Shown piece by piece: positions 8,025-15,308 of a stretch of 64,000 bases of DNA (its first letter is position 1; every line of letters begins with the position of its first letter). The stretch comes from Kitasatospora kifunensis (GTDB taxonomy: Bacteria; Actinomycetota; Actinomycetes; Streptomycetales; Streptomycetaceae). The position numbers and the translations under genes were made by a program. A model generated the notes under the pieces. The model was not told where the DNA came from. It was given only the letters and a program-made list of their open reading frames with translations, and made no database searches. The stretch is taken from the NCBI RefSeq assembly GCF_014203855.1, contig NZ_JACHJV010000001.1, positions 806,001 through 870,000 on the forward strand, read 5' to 3'.

Positions 8025-8947
8025 CGCGTGAGCTCGGCGCCGATCGGGCGAGGCTCGGGCTCGGTGTACCGGGCGTACCGGGTACTCTCGCGGGTCCAAG
8101 CAGCCAGCGCGCGGCGGAAGTTGTCGAGCGAGCGTGCGAGGCGGCGGGTGGCGGCATCGAGGTCGTCCTCGCGGACCGCCGTGTACAGCCACCAGAACCG
8201 GCGTTCCTCGGCGTCCAGCAGCGCTTGCACCTGCTGGTGGGCCTGGGCTGGTGGCAGTGCCTGGCTGGTGCTGGTGCGCAGGGCGTCGGCTGCGGTGAAG
8301 GTGTCGGAGTCGTTGGCGGCGAGGTCGTTGGTCAGGCAACCTACGGTGGAGAAGCTGCGCAGGAGGGACTGGACGAGGGCGTCGTTCCAGTCGGGGGTGA
8401 CGCACCGTTCGGCCAGTTCGCACCACATGGCGGCGAGCAGCATTCCGCCGTCGGTGGGTCGGATCATCAGGTACTGGCGCAGGGTGGGGGTGCGTTGGGG
8501 CTGGACGAAGTCGAGCAGTTTGGCGGAGGCGGCGTGGATCCAGTCGTCCAGGTGCGTCAGGTAGCGCTGCCACCACGCGTCGGGCATGAGCGCGCTGGTG
8601 TCGTCGGCGAGGTCGGCGAGCGCGTGCAGGGCGGGGTGGTCGGCATGCCCGGGTCGGGTGCTGCCGCCCGCGACCAGGAGGAGGGAGAGGGTGAACTCAC
8701 CGACGGTTTGCCGGGATTCGCCCAGCATCTCCCCATCGAAGACATCGTCGACGATCCAGGTCCACAGGGCCCAGCGGGTGGCGAGGTCGAGTTCGGCACC
8801 GGAGGCGGTCGGCCAGGCGGCCAGGCACAGGTCGACGTATCCGTGTGCCAAGTACGTCGCCGGGTCGGGGTGGAGACCGTACTCCGTCAGGAAGGTGGCG
8901 GCACTGACATACAGGTCCGTGTGCCGGGCGTCGGTGATGGTGGTCAT
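8021..8947 (-). CDS. class I terpene synthase with altered NSE motif
   Basis: The 308-residue protein has the layout of bacterial class I terpene cyclases. The aspartate-rich motif D67-D68-V-F-D71-G-E73 binds Mg2+, R163 is in the place of the diphosphate-sensing arginine, and a C-terminal RY pair (STRYARYTEP) is present. The second metal site should read N-D-x-x-S/T-x-x-x-E but here is N207-D208-L-A-A211-N-D-S-D215, so the Ser/Thr is Ala and the Glu is Asp. Activity is likely but metal binding may differ. The product is unknown. No prenyl synthase or P450 adjoins it. The start overlaps the stop of the zinc-ribbon gene (ATGA), so the two are translationally coupled. Confidence 0.85.
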   Translation of the reverse strand: MTTITDARHTDLYVSAATFLTEYGLHPDPATYLAHGYVDLCLAAWPTASGAELDLATRWALWTWIVDDVFDGEMLGESRQTVGEFTLSLLLVAGGSTRPGHADHPALHALADLADDTSALMPDAWWQRYLTHLDDWIHAASAKLLDFVQPQRTPTLRQYLMIRPTDGGMLLAAMWCELAERCVTPDWNDALVQSLLRSFSTVGCLTNDLAANDSDTFTAADALRTSTSQALPPAQAHQQVQALLDAEERRFWWLYTAVREDDLDAATRRLARSLDNFRRALAAWTRESTRYARYTEPEPRPIGAELTR

Positions 8948-9129
8948 CGGTGCGTCTCCCCGCACTCGGCGCGGTACTGCTGCTGGCACGGGGTGCAGCG
9001 GCGCACGCGCTCGTCGCGCACCACGCCGTCGGCCACCCGGGTCGTCCGGGTCTCCCCAGGGTGCGGAGCCGCCTGCGCACCGCAGTCGGTGCACCTCGGT
9101 TTAGGTGTATCAAGTCGTGGGCGCTGCAT
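8944..9129 (-). CDS. small zinc-ribbon-like protein coupled to the terpene synthase
   Basis: A 61-residue protein has two CxxC pairs 36 residues apart (RCTDCGAQ and RRCTPCQQQYRAECG), the pattern of a zinc ribbon or knuckle. The ATG at 9129 is preceded on its strand by a good AGGGGGT. Its TGA overlaps the ATG of the terpene synthase, so translation is coupled. What a zinc ribbon would do with a terpene cyclase is unknown; it may be a small regulator or chaperone. It is the first gene of the unit and is divergent from the HTH-TPR regulator. Confidence 0.6.
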   Translation of the reverse strand: MQRPRLDTPKPRCTDCGAQAAPHPGETRTTRVADGVVRDERVRRCTPCQQQYRAECGETHR

Positions 9130-9341
9130 GCTTACCCCCTGCGCTACTCTCAGTCGCGAGCGATGACCCGCTGAGGTTCTGTGACTACATGGTCGACCCT
9201 CCAGAGGACGTCCCAAAGGCCTTAACTAGGACTCCTTGAGGACTTATTGATGCCACATCTGAATGGCACGTGCGCTCATGGTCCCCAAGATGACATCTAC
9301 CCAGTACAGTTGAGTTGCAGTCGGACATCTGGGAGACGCTC
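9130..9341. promoter_or_regulatory. divergent promoter region, terpene synthase unit / HTH-TPR regulator
   Basis: This gap is clearly richer in A and T than its surroundings, as expected for two divergent promoters. A near-palindrome AGATGACATCT (9288-9298) lies just ahead of the regulator start. I could not fix -35 and -10 boxes with confidence. Confidence 0.4.
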
Positions 9342-10625
9342 ATGGCTCGACCTCTCGGTAACACAGCACTGAAGGCGGCCCGACAGGCGGTCGGGCTCTC
9401 CTCGCAGCCCGCGTTCGCCGATGCCCTCAGCGCAGCTGCAAGACAGCTCGGCATGGGTGAGGTCGTGGTGAGCCTTCGTCAGATCCGCAGATGGGAATCG
9501 GACACGCCACCGTGGCCGCAGGACGACTACCAGAGACTCCTGGTGCACGTGCTGCACTTACCGGTCGAGCAGCTCGGCTTCAAGTCCCCTTGGTCCCACG
9601 CCACGTCCGCCCCACCGGCCCGGCAGCCTGCAGCAGCGCCCGGAGCACGGTACAGCGCCCCCGCACTTCGCTCAGCGCTTCCACGGCCCAACAGCACCTC
9701 TGCGTCCCAGCCGCCCACCATCGGTGCGGACTACGCGATAGTCACCCAGGCCCACCGGCGCCTCTACTGGAGCGTCGCCCCCGCCACCCTCCACCAGGCC
9801 GTCACTGAACATGCGAACCTCGGTCTCGCTCTGCTCGGCGAGACCGCCGGCATCGCACGCCGCATCCTCGCCACGGCGCTGGCCGAGTCACTACTGCTCG
9901 CCGGCCGCATCCAGTTCTTCGACCTCCGACAGCCCGCGCAGGCCGAGCCCACCTACCTCCGCGCTCTGCAGGCCGCTGGCGACGCCGACGACTCTCTCCT
10001 CGGCTCGGCGGTCCTAGCGCATTCGGCATTCATCCCCGGTTGGGCTGGCCTGCATGAGGACGCCGCAGAGCGGATGACCGCAGCCCGCACATATGCGCGT
10101 CGCGGCCCCGCCTCCGCCGAACTGCTCGCTTGGCTGGACGCAGTCGAGGCTGAGTGCCTCACCCGATGCGGCGACCACCGCGCGGCGCTCGCTCTGCTCC
10201 GGCGTGCCGAAGATGTCCTTGCCACAGGCAACCAGCATGGTTCACCGGATTGGTTCACCTGGTTCTCGCCGATCCGGCTCGCCGCGTTCCGAGGAAACAC
10301 TGAGTTGCTCGCCGGTCACCTGCCGCAGGCCCGCACCACCTTGGAGTCAGTGCTCGACCAATTGGGCGCCACGGACGGCAAGCAGCGCGTTGTCGTGTTA
10401 GGCGACCTCGCTTCGGTAGAGGCCGCGAGTGGCCGACCTGAGGCTGCCTGCGAGCGGCTGGAGCAGGCACTCGACCAGCTAGCGGTCACCTGGTACGCGA
10501 CTGGCATGGATCGCGTCCGCGAGGCCCGGCGGGCCCTGACTCCCTGGCAGGATCAGCCAGAAGTCGAGCGGGTCGATGATCGCCTCTACTCCTGGACGGC
10601 CATGCTCAGCTCGCTGCAGCGTTGA
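9342..10625 (+). CDS. HTH regulator with C-terminal TPR-like domain
   Basis: The 427-residue protein has an N-terminal HTH-like segment (ALKAARQAVGLSSQPAFADAL, then VVVSLRQIRRWES) typical of a XRE-like subgroup in streptomycetes, a Pro/Ala linker (residues about 85-130) and a long helical C-terminal half with TPR-like A-x-x-x-Y/L repeats (AEPTYLRALQAAGDADDSLLG, ALALLRRAEDVL). Such proteins are usually regulators of specialised metabolism or signalling. ATG at 9342 was preferred over TTG at 9315 because GGGAG lies 6 bases ahead. It is divergent from the terpene synthase unit and may control it. Its 3' end overlaps the HAD gene on the other strand by 20 bp. Confidence 0.7.
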   Translation: MARPLGNTALKAARQAVGLSSQPAFADALSAAARQLGMGEVVVSLRQIRRWESDTPPWPQDDYQRLLVHVLHLPVEQLGFKSPWSHATSAPPARQPAAAPGARYSAPALRSALPRPNSTSASQPPTIGADYAIVTQAHRRLYWSVAPATLHQAVTEHANLGLALLGETAGIARRILATALAESLLLAGRIQFFDLRQPAQAEPTYLRALQAAGDADDSLLGSAVLAHSAFIPGWAGLHEDAAERMTAARTYARRGPASAELLAWLDAVEAECLTRCGDHRAALALLRRAEDVLATGNQHGSPDWFTWFSPIRLAAFRGNTELLAGHLPQARTTLESVLDQLGATDGKQRVVVLGDLASVEAASGRPEAACERLEQALDQLAVTWYATGMDRVREARRALTPWQDQPEVERVDDRLYSWTAMLSSLQR

Positions 10626-11271
10626 ACTTGGCGATCAGCTCGGGCAGTTCGGCGAGCGAGTCAATGCGGAATGTGGCCAGGTCGGCGGCGGCCGGGTCGT
10701 TCTGCTGGATCCAGCCCCACGGGCCCCGGCGGATCAACGCTGTGTGCATCCCAGCCGTGACCGCTGGTCGGATGTCGTTGTCCAGGCGGTCGCCTACGTA
10801 CAGGATCTCGCTGGGCTTGGCAGGCGTAACCTCGGCAACGCGCTCGAAGAACAGCGGGTCGGGCTTGGAGGCACGCCAGTCATCCGAAGTGCCGATCAGG
10901 TCGACATCGTCGGTGAACAGCTCGCGCAGGATGCCGCCTGCGCGAACGGTCTGGTTGCCAGCGATGGCCAGCCACAGGCCGTCCGCGCGGAGCTGCGTGA
11001 GTGCCGGCCGCACGTCCGGATAGAGGTCGTCCTCGCCGAACCACTCCGGCTTGCCAGCGGCAGCGCGCCTCTCGCGCTCCTCGTAGAGGTCGAAGCCCGG
11101 CCGGAAGACCTGGAAGGTCTCGCGGTAGTCGCGCCCCTCAGCGATGACGGCGCCGAACTGAGCGACGAAGGTATGCCGAGGCACGCCGAGCCAATCGGCC
11201 CAGGTGCCGTACTCGCGGGTCTCGTCCACCAGGCACTCACCGACATCGAACACCACAGCCTTGATCACCAT
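10606..11271 (-). CDS. HAD-superfamily hydrolase-like protein
   Basis: The 221-residue protein has HAD motifs: motif I FDVGECLVDE at the N-terminus, motif II near AIAGNQT, the conserved Lys (WRASKPDPLFFERV) and motif IV YVGDRLDNDIRPA. Motif I has the nucleophilic Asp but Gly in place of the second Asp that most phosphatases use as acid/base, as in dehalogenase-like or other non-canonical members. Substrate is unknown. The ATG at 11271 gives MVIKAVVFDVGE, the normal HAD start. It overlaps the tail of the convergent regulator gene. Confidence 0.8.
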   Translation of the reverse strand: MVIKAVVFDVGECLVDETREYGTWADWLGVPRHTFVAQFGAVIAEGRDYRETFQVFRPGFDLYEERERRAAAGKPEWFGEDDLYPDVRPALTQLRADGLWLAIAGNQTVRAGGILRELFTDDVDLIGTSDDWRASKPDPLFFERVAEVTPAKPSEILYVGDRLDNDIRPAVTAGMHTALIRRGPWGWIQQNDPAAADLATFRIDSLAELPELIAKFNAAAS

Positions 11272-11423
11272 GGCGGCAGCGTAGCGGAGGGCGCCCGGAC
11301 AATTGAGCCCGAGCACGAGCACCTAGGCGATGCGGCCAGCGCCGACCCCGCCCAGCGGCGGGGAACACCGGACGGGCCTGCATCAGCGGTGCCAGTCCTG
11401 CGCGGTCCCCTATCCTCCTGTAC

Positions 11424-11891
11424 ATGAGCAGCAGCACCCCGGAGCAGCCGTCAACGCCTCTCCACTCCGTGTCCGTTGCTGGCGCCGTCATCCGGGAGGA
11501 CGGCCGGGTGCTGGCGATCAGGCGGGCGGACAACGGGACTTGGGAGCCGCCGGGCGGGGTGCTGGAGCTGACCGAATCCGTCGAGGACGGCGTGCGCCGC
11601 GAGGTGTACGAGGAGACCGGCATCAAGGTCTCGGTGGAACGGCTCACCGGCGTGTACAAGAACGTCAGTCGAGGCGTGGTCGCCCTTGTGTTCCGCTGCC
11701 AGCCTGAGGGCGGGCACGAGCAGCTGTCGGACGAGTCGACTGCCGTCGCGTGGCTGACCCGAAAAGAGGTGACCGACCGCATGGCCGAGGTCTACGCCGT
11801 ACGCCTGCTCGACGCTCTCAAGGACGAGGCAGCCCCACGCGTTCGAACGCACGACGGTCGGACGCTCATCAATGTGCCGCAAGCCGACTGA
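11424..11891 (+). CDS. Nudix hydrolase
   Basis: This 155-residue protein contains a full Nudix box, GGVLELTESVEDGVRREVYE followed by ETGI, with the expected G-x5-E-x7-R-E-x-x-E-E-x-G spacing (about residues 44-66). It should hydrolyse a nucleoside diphosphate linked to another group. Context does not give the substrate. A -10-like TATCCT (11411-11416) ends 7 bases before the ATG, so the transcript is probably leaderless. Confidence 0.88.
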   Translation: MSSSTPEQPSTPLHSVSVAGAVIREDGRVLAIRRADNGTWEPPGGVLELTESVEDGVRREVYEETGIKVSVERLTGVYKNVSRGVVALVFRCQPEGGHEQLSDESTAVAWLTRKEVTDRMAEVYAVRLLDALKDEAAPRVRTHDGRTLINVPQAD

Positions 11892-11979
11892 CCTACGTAT
11901 AAGACTGCCAGACACTGGTGACACATGGGTCTCCGACTACTACGGAGATCTCTCATGCCTCCTTCGTTGCAGCAGCAGG

Positions 11980-12069
11980 ATCGTCAGGCCCTACGACCGC
12001 CCAGACGGCGCTCTCGGCGGCCAGACACCATACGAACGCCTCAAGCAGAAGACCCAGACCCGGATGTAA
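11980..12069 (+). pseudogene. transposase fossil, C-terminal end only (IS3/IS481 integrase type)
   Basis: The frame ending at the TAA 12067-12069 reads YDRPDGALGGQTPYERLKQK, which matches the usual end of DDE integrase-type transposases (an RPH-x-ALGG-x-TPYERL tail). Only about 30 codons are recognisable, the RPH histidine has become RPD, and upstream sequence does not look like a transposase. It is a degraded remnant just after the Nudix gene, at the edge of the less GC-rich 9.1-12.1 kb block, and suggests that the block arrived or was bounded by a mobile element. Confidence 0.6.
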
Positions 12070-12132
12070 CCAAGCTCCGGCAGATGCACACGAAGGCAGA
12101 CTCGGCAGATTGATCACAACCCGATACGCGCC

Positions 12133-13029
12133 CTAGCGGGACGCGGTCAGCTGACCTTCCACCGCCGGCAGGGGCTGGTCCCGCCCGGCGCGCCGTCGGT
12201 AGGCCAGCCAGATGCCCAGCACGGCGAGGGCGGTCACCGGCCAGGTCGAGATGCTCAGCGGGCCGGCGAGCAGCGGGTCGACGAGGCGGCCCGACGCCTC
12301 GCGGGTGAGCGGCAGCGTGAACTCGTTGAGCGACAGGTGCGCCGCGACGGCCGCCCACACCGATCCGGTGGACAACCGGACGGTGGCGATCACCGTTCCG
12401 AGCAGCATCGCGGTCACCACGGCGACGGGTATGCCCAGCAGCACCGAATGGCCGGGGTAGCTTCCGCCGAGCGCCGTCATCGGGACGTGCCACGCCCCCC
12501 AGATCGCTCCGCCGATCAGGAGGCCACGGGTCCTGCCGTAGCGGAGCAGCCGGGGCAACAGGTAGCCCTGCCAGCCGAGTTCCTCACCAAAGTACAGCGG
12601 AACGGACAGCAGCGCGCTCAGCACGAGCGGCGCGACGGTGGCGGGCCCGGGCAGGTGCGCGGGGGTGTACCAGCCGACGAGCGTGGCCACGGTCAGGCCG
12701 GCGGCGGTGAGGCCGAGCGGGATCGTCAGCGCGACCGCGACGGAACGGACTTCGTGCCGCCACGGTGTGGCCCTGGCGAGTCCGAGGACCCGCACGGCCT
12801 GGCGCGACCCCCGGCCGCGCGCGGTGAGACCGAACGCAGTCAGCGCCGGCACCAGCATCATCAGGATCATGCACAGCGCCGCGAGTCGCGGCGTCCCCTG
12901 CGCGGCGCTCGTCCGGCGCAGGCCGTCCACCCAGAGTGGGATCATGGTGATCCACGCACCGACGAAACTGATCGACAAGAAGAGGATGAGATCGGAGCGG
13001 GAGCTGCCCGAAGTGCTCGTTCGTTTCAT
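12133..13029 (-). CDS. CPBP (CAAX-like) family intramembrane metalloprotease
   Basis: The 298-residue membrane protein has about eight hydrophobic segments and the ABI/CPBP protease motifs: FGEELGWQGYLLPRL (motif 1, EExxxR-like with the Glu pair), IWGAWHVPM (motif 2, with catalytic His) and AHLSLNEF (motif 3). Family members are membrane proteases or, in bacteria, often bacteriocin-immunity or signalling proteins. It is divergent from a two-component system (13142-15075), which may control it. ATG at 13029 was chosen as the first start before the first helix. Confidence 0.82.
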   Translation of the reverse strand: MKRTSTSGSSRSDLILFLSISFVGAWITMIPLWVDGLRRTSAAQGTPRLAALCMILMMLVPALTAFGLTARGRGSRQAVRVLGLARATPWRHEVRSVAVALTIPLGLTAAGLTVATLVGWYTPAHLPGPATVAPLVLSALLSVPLYFGEELGWQGYLLPRLLRYGRTRGLLIGGAIWGAWHVPMTALGGSYPGHSVLLGIPVAVVTAMLLGTVIATVRLSTGSVWAAVAAHLSLNEFTLPLTREASGRLVDPLLAGPLSISTWPVTALAVLGIWLAYRRRAGRDQPLPAVEGQLTASR

Positions 13030-13141
13030 GGCCCTGACGCTACGAACCGCAGGGCGACCGGGGCGATCGTGCAGGCTCGCCGACCAATGGTGTAGCACGC
13101 TCCACTGCGGTGGGAGGCCGAGGAGGGGAAGACTGGCCGCC

Positions 13142-14413
13142 GTGAACAACATATCGATGACGCGAGCGAGTGCGGCGCGTTCGGCCCGTGCCGCCGGGTA
13201 CTGCGCAACCGTGTTCGTCCGCGGACTGGCCTTGGTCGTGCTGGTGCCCGTCCTCATGTACTCGGCCGTACTCTGCCTGGTCGGCGTGGGTCTACTCATC
13301 CTGCCGCACGAGCTCCGGCTGCTGCGCCGGCTGGCCGACGGTGAACGCGACCGGCTGGGACGGTGGGCGGCGGCGTCCACGCCACCGGCCGGGCCGCATG
13401 TGCGAAGGCGCCTGATGGCGGTGCTGTCGGACCCGGCAACCGGCCGCGACCTGCGGTGGGCAGCCGCCATGACGGTCGCCGGCACCGCACTCGGGCTCAT
13501 CGGCGCGGCGCTGTTCCTGTTCCCGGTGGCCGTGGTCGTGCTCGTCGGCCTGTGGTGGCTGTTCCCCGCGGACGATCCGATCAGGCTGATCCTGAACGTC
13601 CCGATCGACAGCTGGGGATCCGCGGTCTACGCCGGGGTGCCGCAGTTCCTGCTGAGCGTGCTGCTCGCCCTGTTCGGCCCGCCGCTGCTCGCCAGGCTGG
13701 CGGCGTCCGTGAGCCGGTGGCTGCTCGCCCCCTCAGCCGCCGCGGTCCTCGCCGAACGCGTGTCGACACTGGACCGGACACGCACCGGGGCGATCGACGC
13801 GCACGGCAACGAACTGCGCCGCATCGAACGGGACCTGCACGACGGCACCCAGGCCCGATTGGTGTCCCTGGCCATGCAACTCGGGCTCGCCGAAAGGACG
13901 CTGAGCGCCGACCCCGCCGCGGTCGGCCCGCTGCTGACCCGGGCACGGGAGGGCGCCGAGGAGGCAATGGCCGAACTGCGCGACGTGCTGCGCTCCGTCT
14001 ACCCGCCGATCCTCGCCGACCGGGGCCTCGCCGGTGCGGTCTCGGCGGTCGTTGCCCGCTGCCCGGTGCCCGCCACCGTCGAACTCGGCGAACTCGGGCA
14101 GCCCGGCGGACCCGGCGGACTCGGTGACGTACCGGCGCAGATCGAGGTAGCCGTGTACTTCGCCATCACCGAGGCCCTCACCAACGTGGCCAAGCACGCC
14201 CACGCCGGCTCCGTGTCGGTCACCCTGGCCAGGGCCGGCGGCACGCTCCGCGCGGAGATCACCGACGACGGCCGCGGCGGGGCAGCCGAGGGCGGCGGCA
14301 CCGGGCTGCGCGGCATGCGGCAGCGCATCGAGGCAGTCGACGGCGTACTGCGGGTCCAGAGCCCGGCGGGCGGGCCCACCGTGATCACCGTGGAGTGCCC
14401 GTGCGGATCGTGA
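13142..14413 (+). CDS. sensor histidine kinase (DesK/NarX group) with putative sensor domain
   Basis: The 423-residue membrane kinase has an N-terminal region with four hydrophobic segments, like the putative sensor domain common in streptomycetes, then a HisKA_3 dimerisation domain whose phospho-acceptor His233 lies in ERDLHDGTQARLV, and a C-terminal HATPase domain (EALTNVAKHAHA, then DDGRGG and GTGLRGMRQRIEAVDG). GTG at 13142 follows AGGAGGGGA; the ATG at 13157 is the alternative. Its stop overlaps the response regulator start, so the pair is coupled. The signal is unknown; the divergent CPBP protease is a likely target. Confidence 0.88.
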   Translation: MNNISMTRASAARSARAAGYCATVFVRGLALVVLVPVLMYSAVLCLVGVGLLILPHELRLLRRLADGERDRLGRWAAASTPPAGPHVRRRLMAVLSDPATGRDLRWAAAMTVAGTALGLIGAALFLFPVAVVVLVGLWWLFPADDPIRLILNVPIDSWGSAVYAGVPQFLLSVLLALFGPPLLARLAASVSRWLLAPSAAAVLAERVSTLDRTRTGAIDAHGNELRRIERDLHDGTQARLVSLAMQLGLAERTLSADPAAVGPLLTRAREGAEEAMAELRDVLRSVYPPILADRGLAGAVSAVVARCPVPATVELGELGQPGGPGGLGDVPAQIEVAVYFAITEALTNVAKHAHAGSVSVTLARAGGTLRAEITDDGRGGAAEGGGTGLRGMRQRIEAVDGVLRVQSPAGGPTVITVECPCGS

Positions 14414-15075
14414 TCGCCGAGGACAACGCGCTGCTCGCGCAGGGACTGACCGCACTGCTGGAGGCCCTGGGGAACGAGGTGCTCGCCACGACCGAGGACG
14501 CCGAGTCCTTCGTGACGGCCGCCGTCACCCACCGGCCGGACGTGGCCGTGGTGGACGTCCGCCTCCCGCCGTCCTTCACCGACGAGGGCATCAGGGCCGC
14601 GCTGCGCGCCCGGGAACAGGTCCACGGCCTGCCGATCCTCGTACTCTCCCAGTACGTCGAGGACACCTACGCCCGAGAACTGCTCGCCGACGGCACCGGC
14701 GTCGGCTACCTGCTCAAGGACCGGGTCGCCCGCGTCGACGACTTCCTCGACGCGCTCCACCGGGTCGCGGCCGGCGGCACGGCGCTGGACCCCGACGTGG
14801 TCCGGCAACTGCTCGCGACACGCGGCAACCCGCTGTCGCGGCTCACCGAGCGCGAACGCGAAGTACTCGCGATGATGGCCCAGGGATACGGGAACTCCGA
14901 GATCGCCGATCGCCTCGTGGTCACCGAGCGGGCCGTGCACAAGCACGTCGGAAACATCTTCGTGAAGCTCGACCTCCCGCCCGAGGACAGCGGCGACCGG
15001 CGCGTCCTCGCGGTTCTCACCCACCTCGGAGCCCCTCAGCGCCAATCCCGACGGCCTGGACCGGAAGCCGACTAG
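14401..15075 (+). CDS. NarL/LuxR-type response regulator
   Basis: The 224-residue partner of the upstream kinase has a receiver domain with acidic residues in VIAEDN, phospho-acceptor Asp52 in VAVVDVRLP, and the conserved Lys in GYLLKD. A C-terminal LuxR-type HTH (LTEREREVLAMMAQGYGNSE, continuing IADRLVVTERAVHKHV) follows. GTG at 14401 is favoured over 14395 because GGAG ends 5 bases before it. The TAG stop (15073-15075) lies in the left end of the MITE at 15072, so that element inserted exactly at the stop codon. Confidence 0.9.
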   Translation: MRIVIAEDNALLAQGLTALLEALGNEVLATTEDAESFVTAAVTHRPDVAVVDVRLPPSFTDEGIRAALRAREQVHGLPILVLSQYVEDTYARELLADGTGVGYLLKDRVARVDDFLDALHRVAAGGTALDPDVVRQLLATRGNPLSRLTEREREVLAMMAQGYGNSEIADRLVVTERAVHKHVGNIFVKLDLPPEDSGDRRVLAVLTHLGAPQRQSRRPGPEAD

Positions 15076-15295
15076 GCCCTGTCCGGCCGATCTTGTCGGA
15101 TCAGCGCGCGGCTCCCCCAGCCTTCGGCCGGGAGGTGCCCCCACGGCGCCCGGCTGGGCGTGCGCCCGAGTCGTCCTCGTACTGGGCCGTACTTGGGCGA
15201 TTCGGGCGTGCGTCCGTGGGGGTCCCCCCGGCCGAAGGCTGGGGGAGGGATGCCCGGCGTCGCGCGCCCGGCAAGATCGGCCGGACAGGGCCTAG
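15072..15295. mobile_element. MITE-like element with perfect 23-bp terminal inverted repeats
   Basis: The left end (15072-15094) and right end (15273-15295) are perfect inverted complements; each begins with CTAGGCCCTGTCCGGCCGAT read inward. Inner arms also pair imperfectly around the CCCCCAGCCTTCGGCCGG motif common in Streptomyces palindromic elements, so the whole 224 bp can fold back. There is no transposase. The outermost CTAG is the same on both sides and could be a 4-bp target duplication of the YTAR type used by IS5-family elements. It lies between the response regulator and the oxidoreductase and may also act as a terminator. Confidence 0.7.
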
Positions 15296-15308
15296 GGCGC
15301 GTATTGGC

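Noticed and set aside
7715..9166. 483-codon plus-strand frame across the terpene synthase
   Set aside because: Antisense shadow; the minus-strand terpene synthase has clear motifs and good codon bias.
11925..12113. 62-codon frame as a small gene
   Set aside because: Arg/Pro-rich with no family; another frame of the same DNA matches a transposase end, so I call a fossil there.
12133..13500. 455-codon start for the CPBP protease
   Set aside because: The upstream part mirrors the divergent kinase gene; the ATG at 13029 precedes the first membrane helix.
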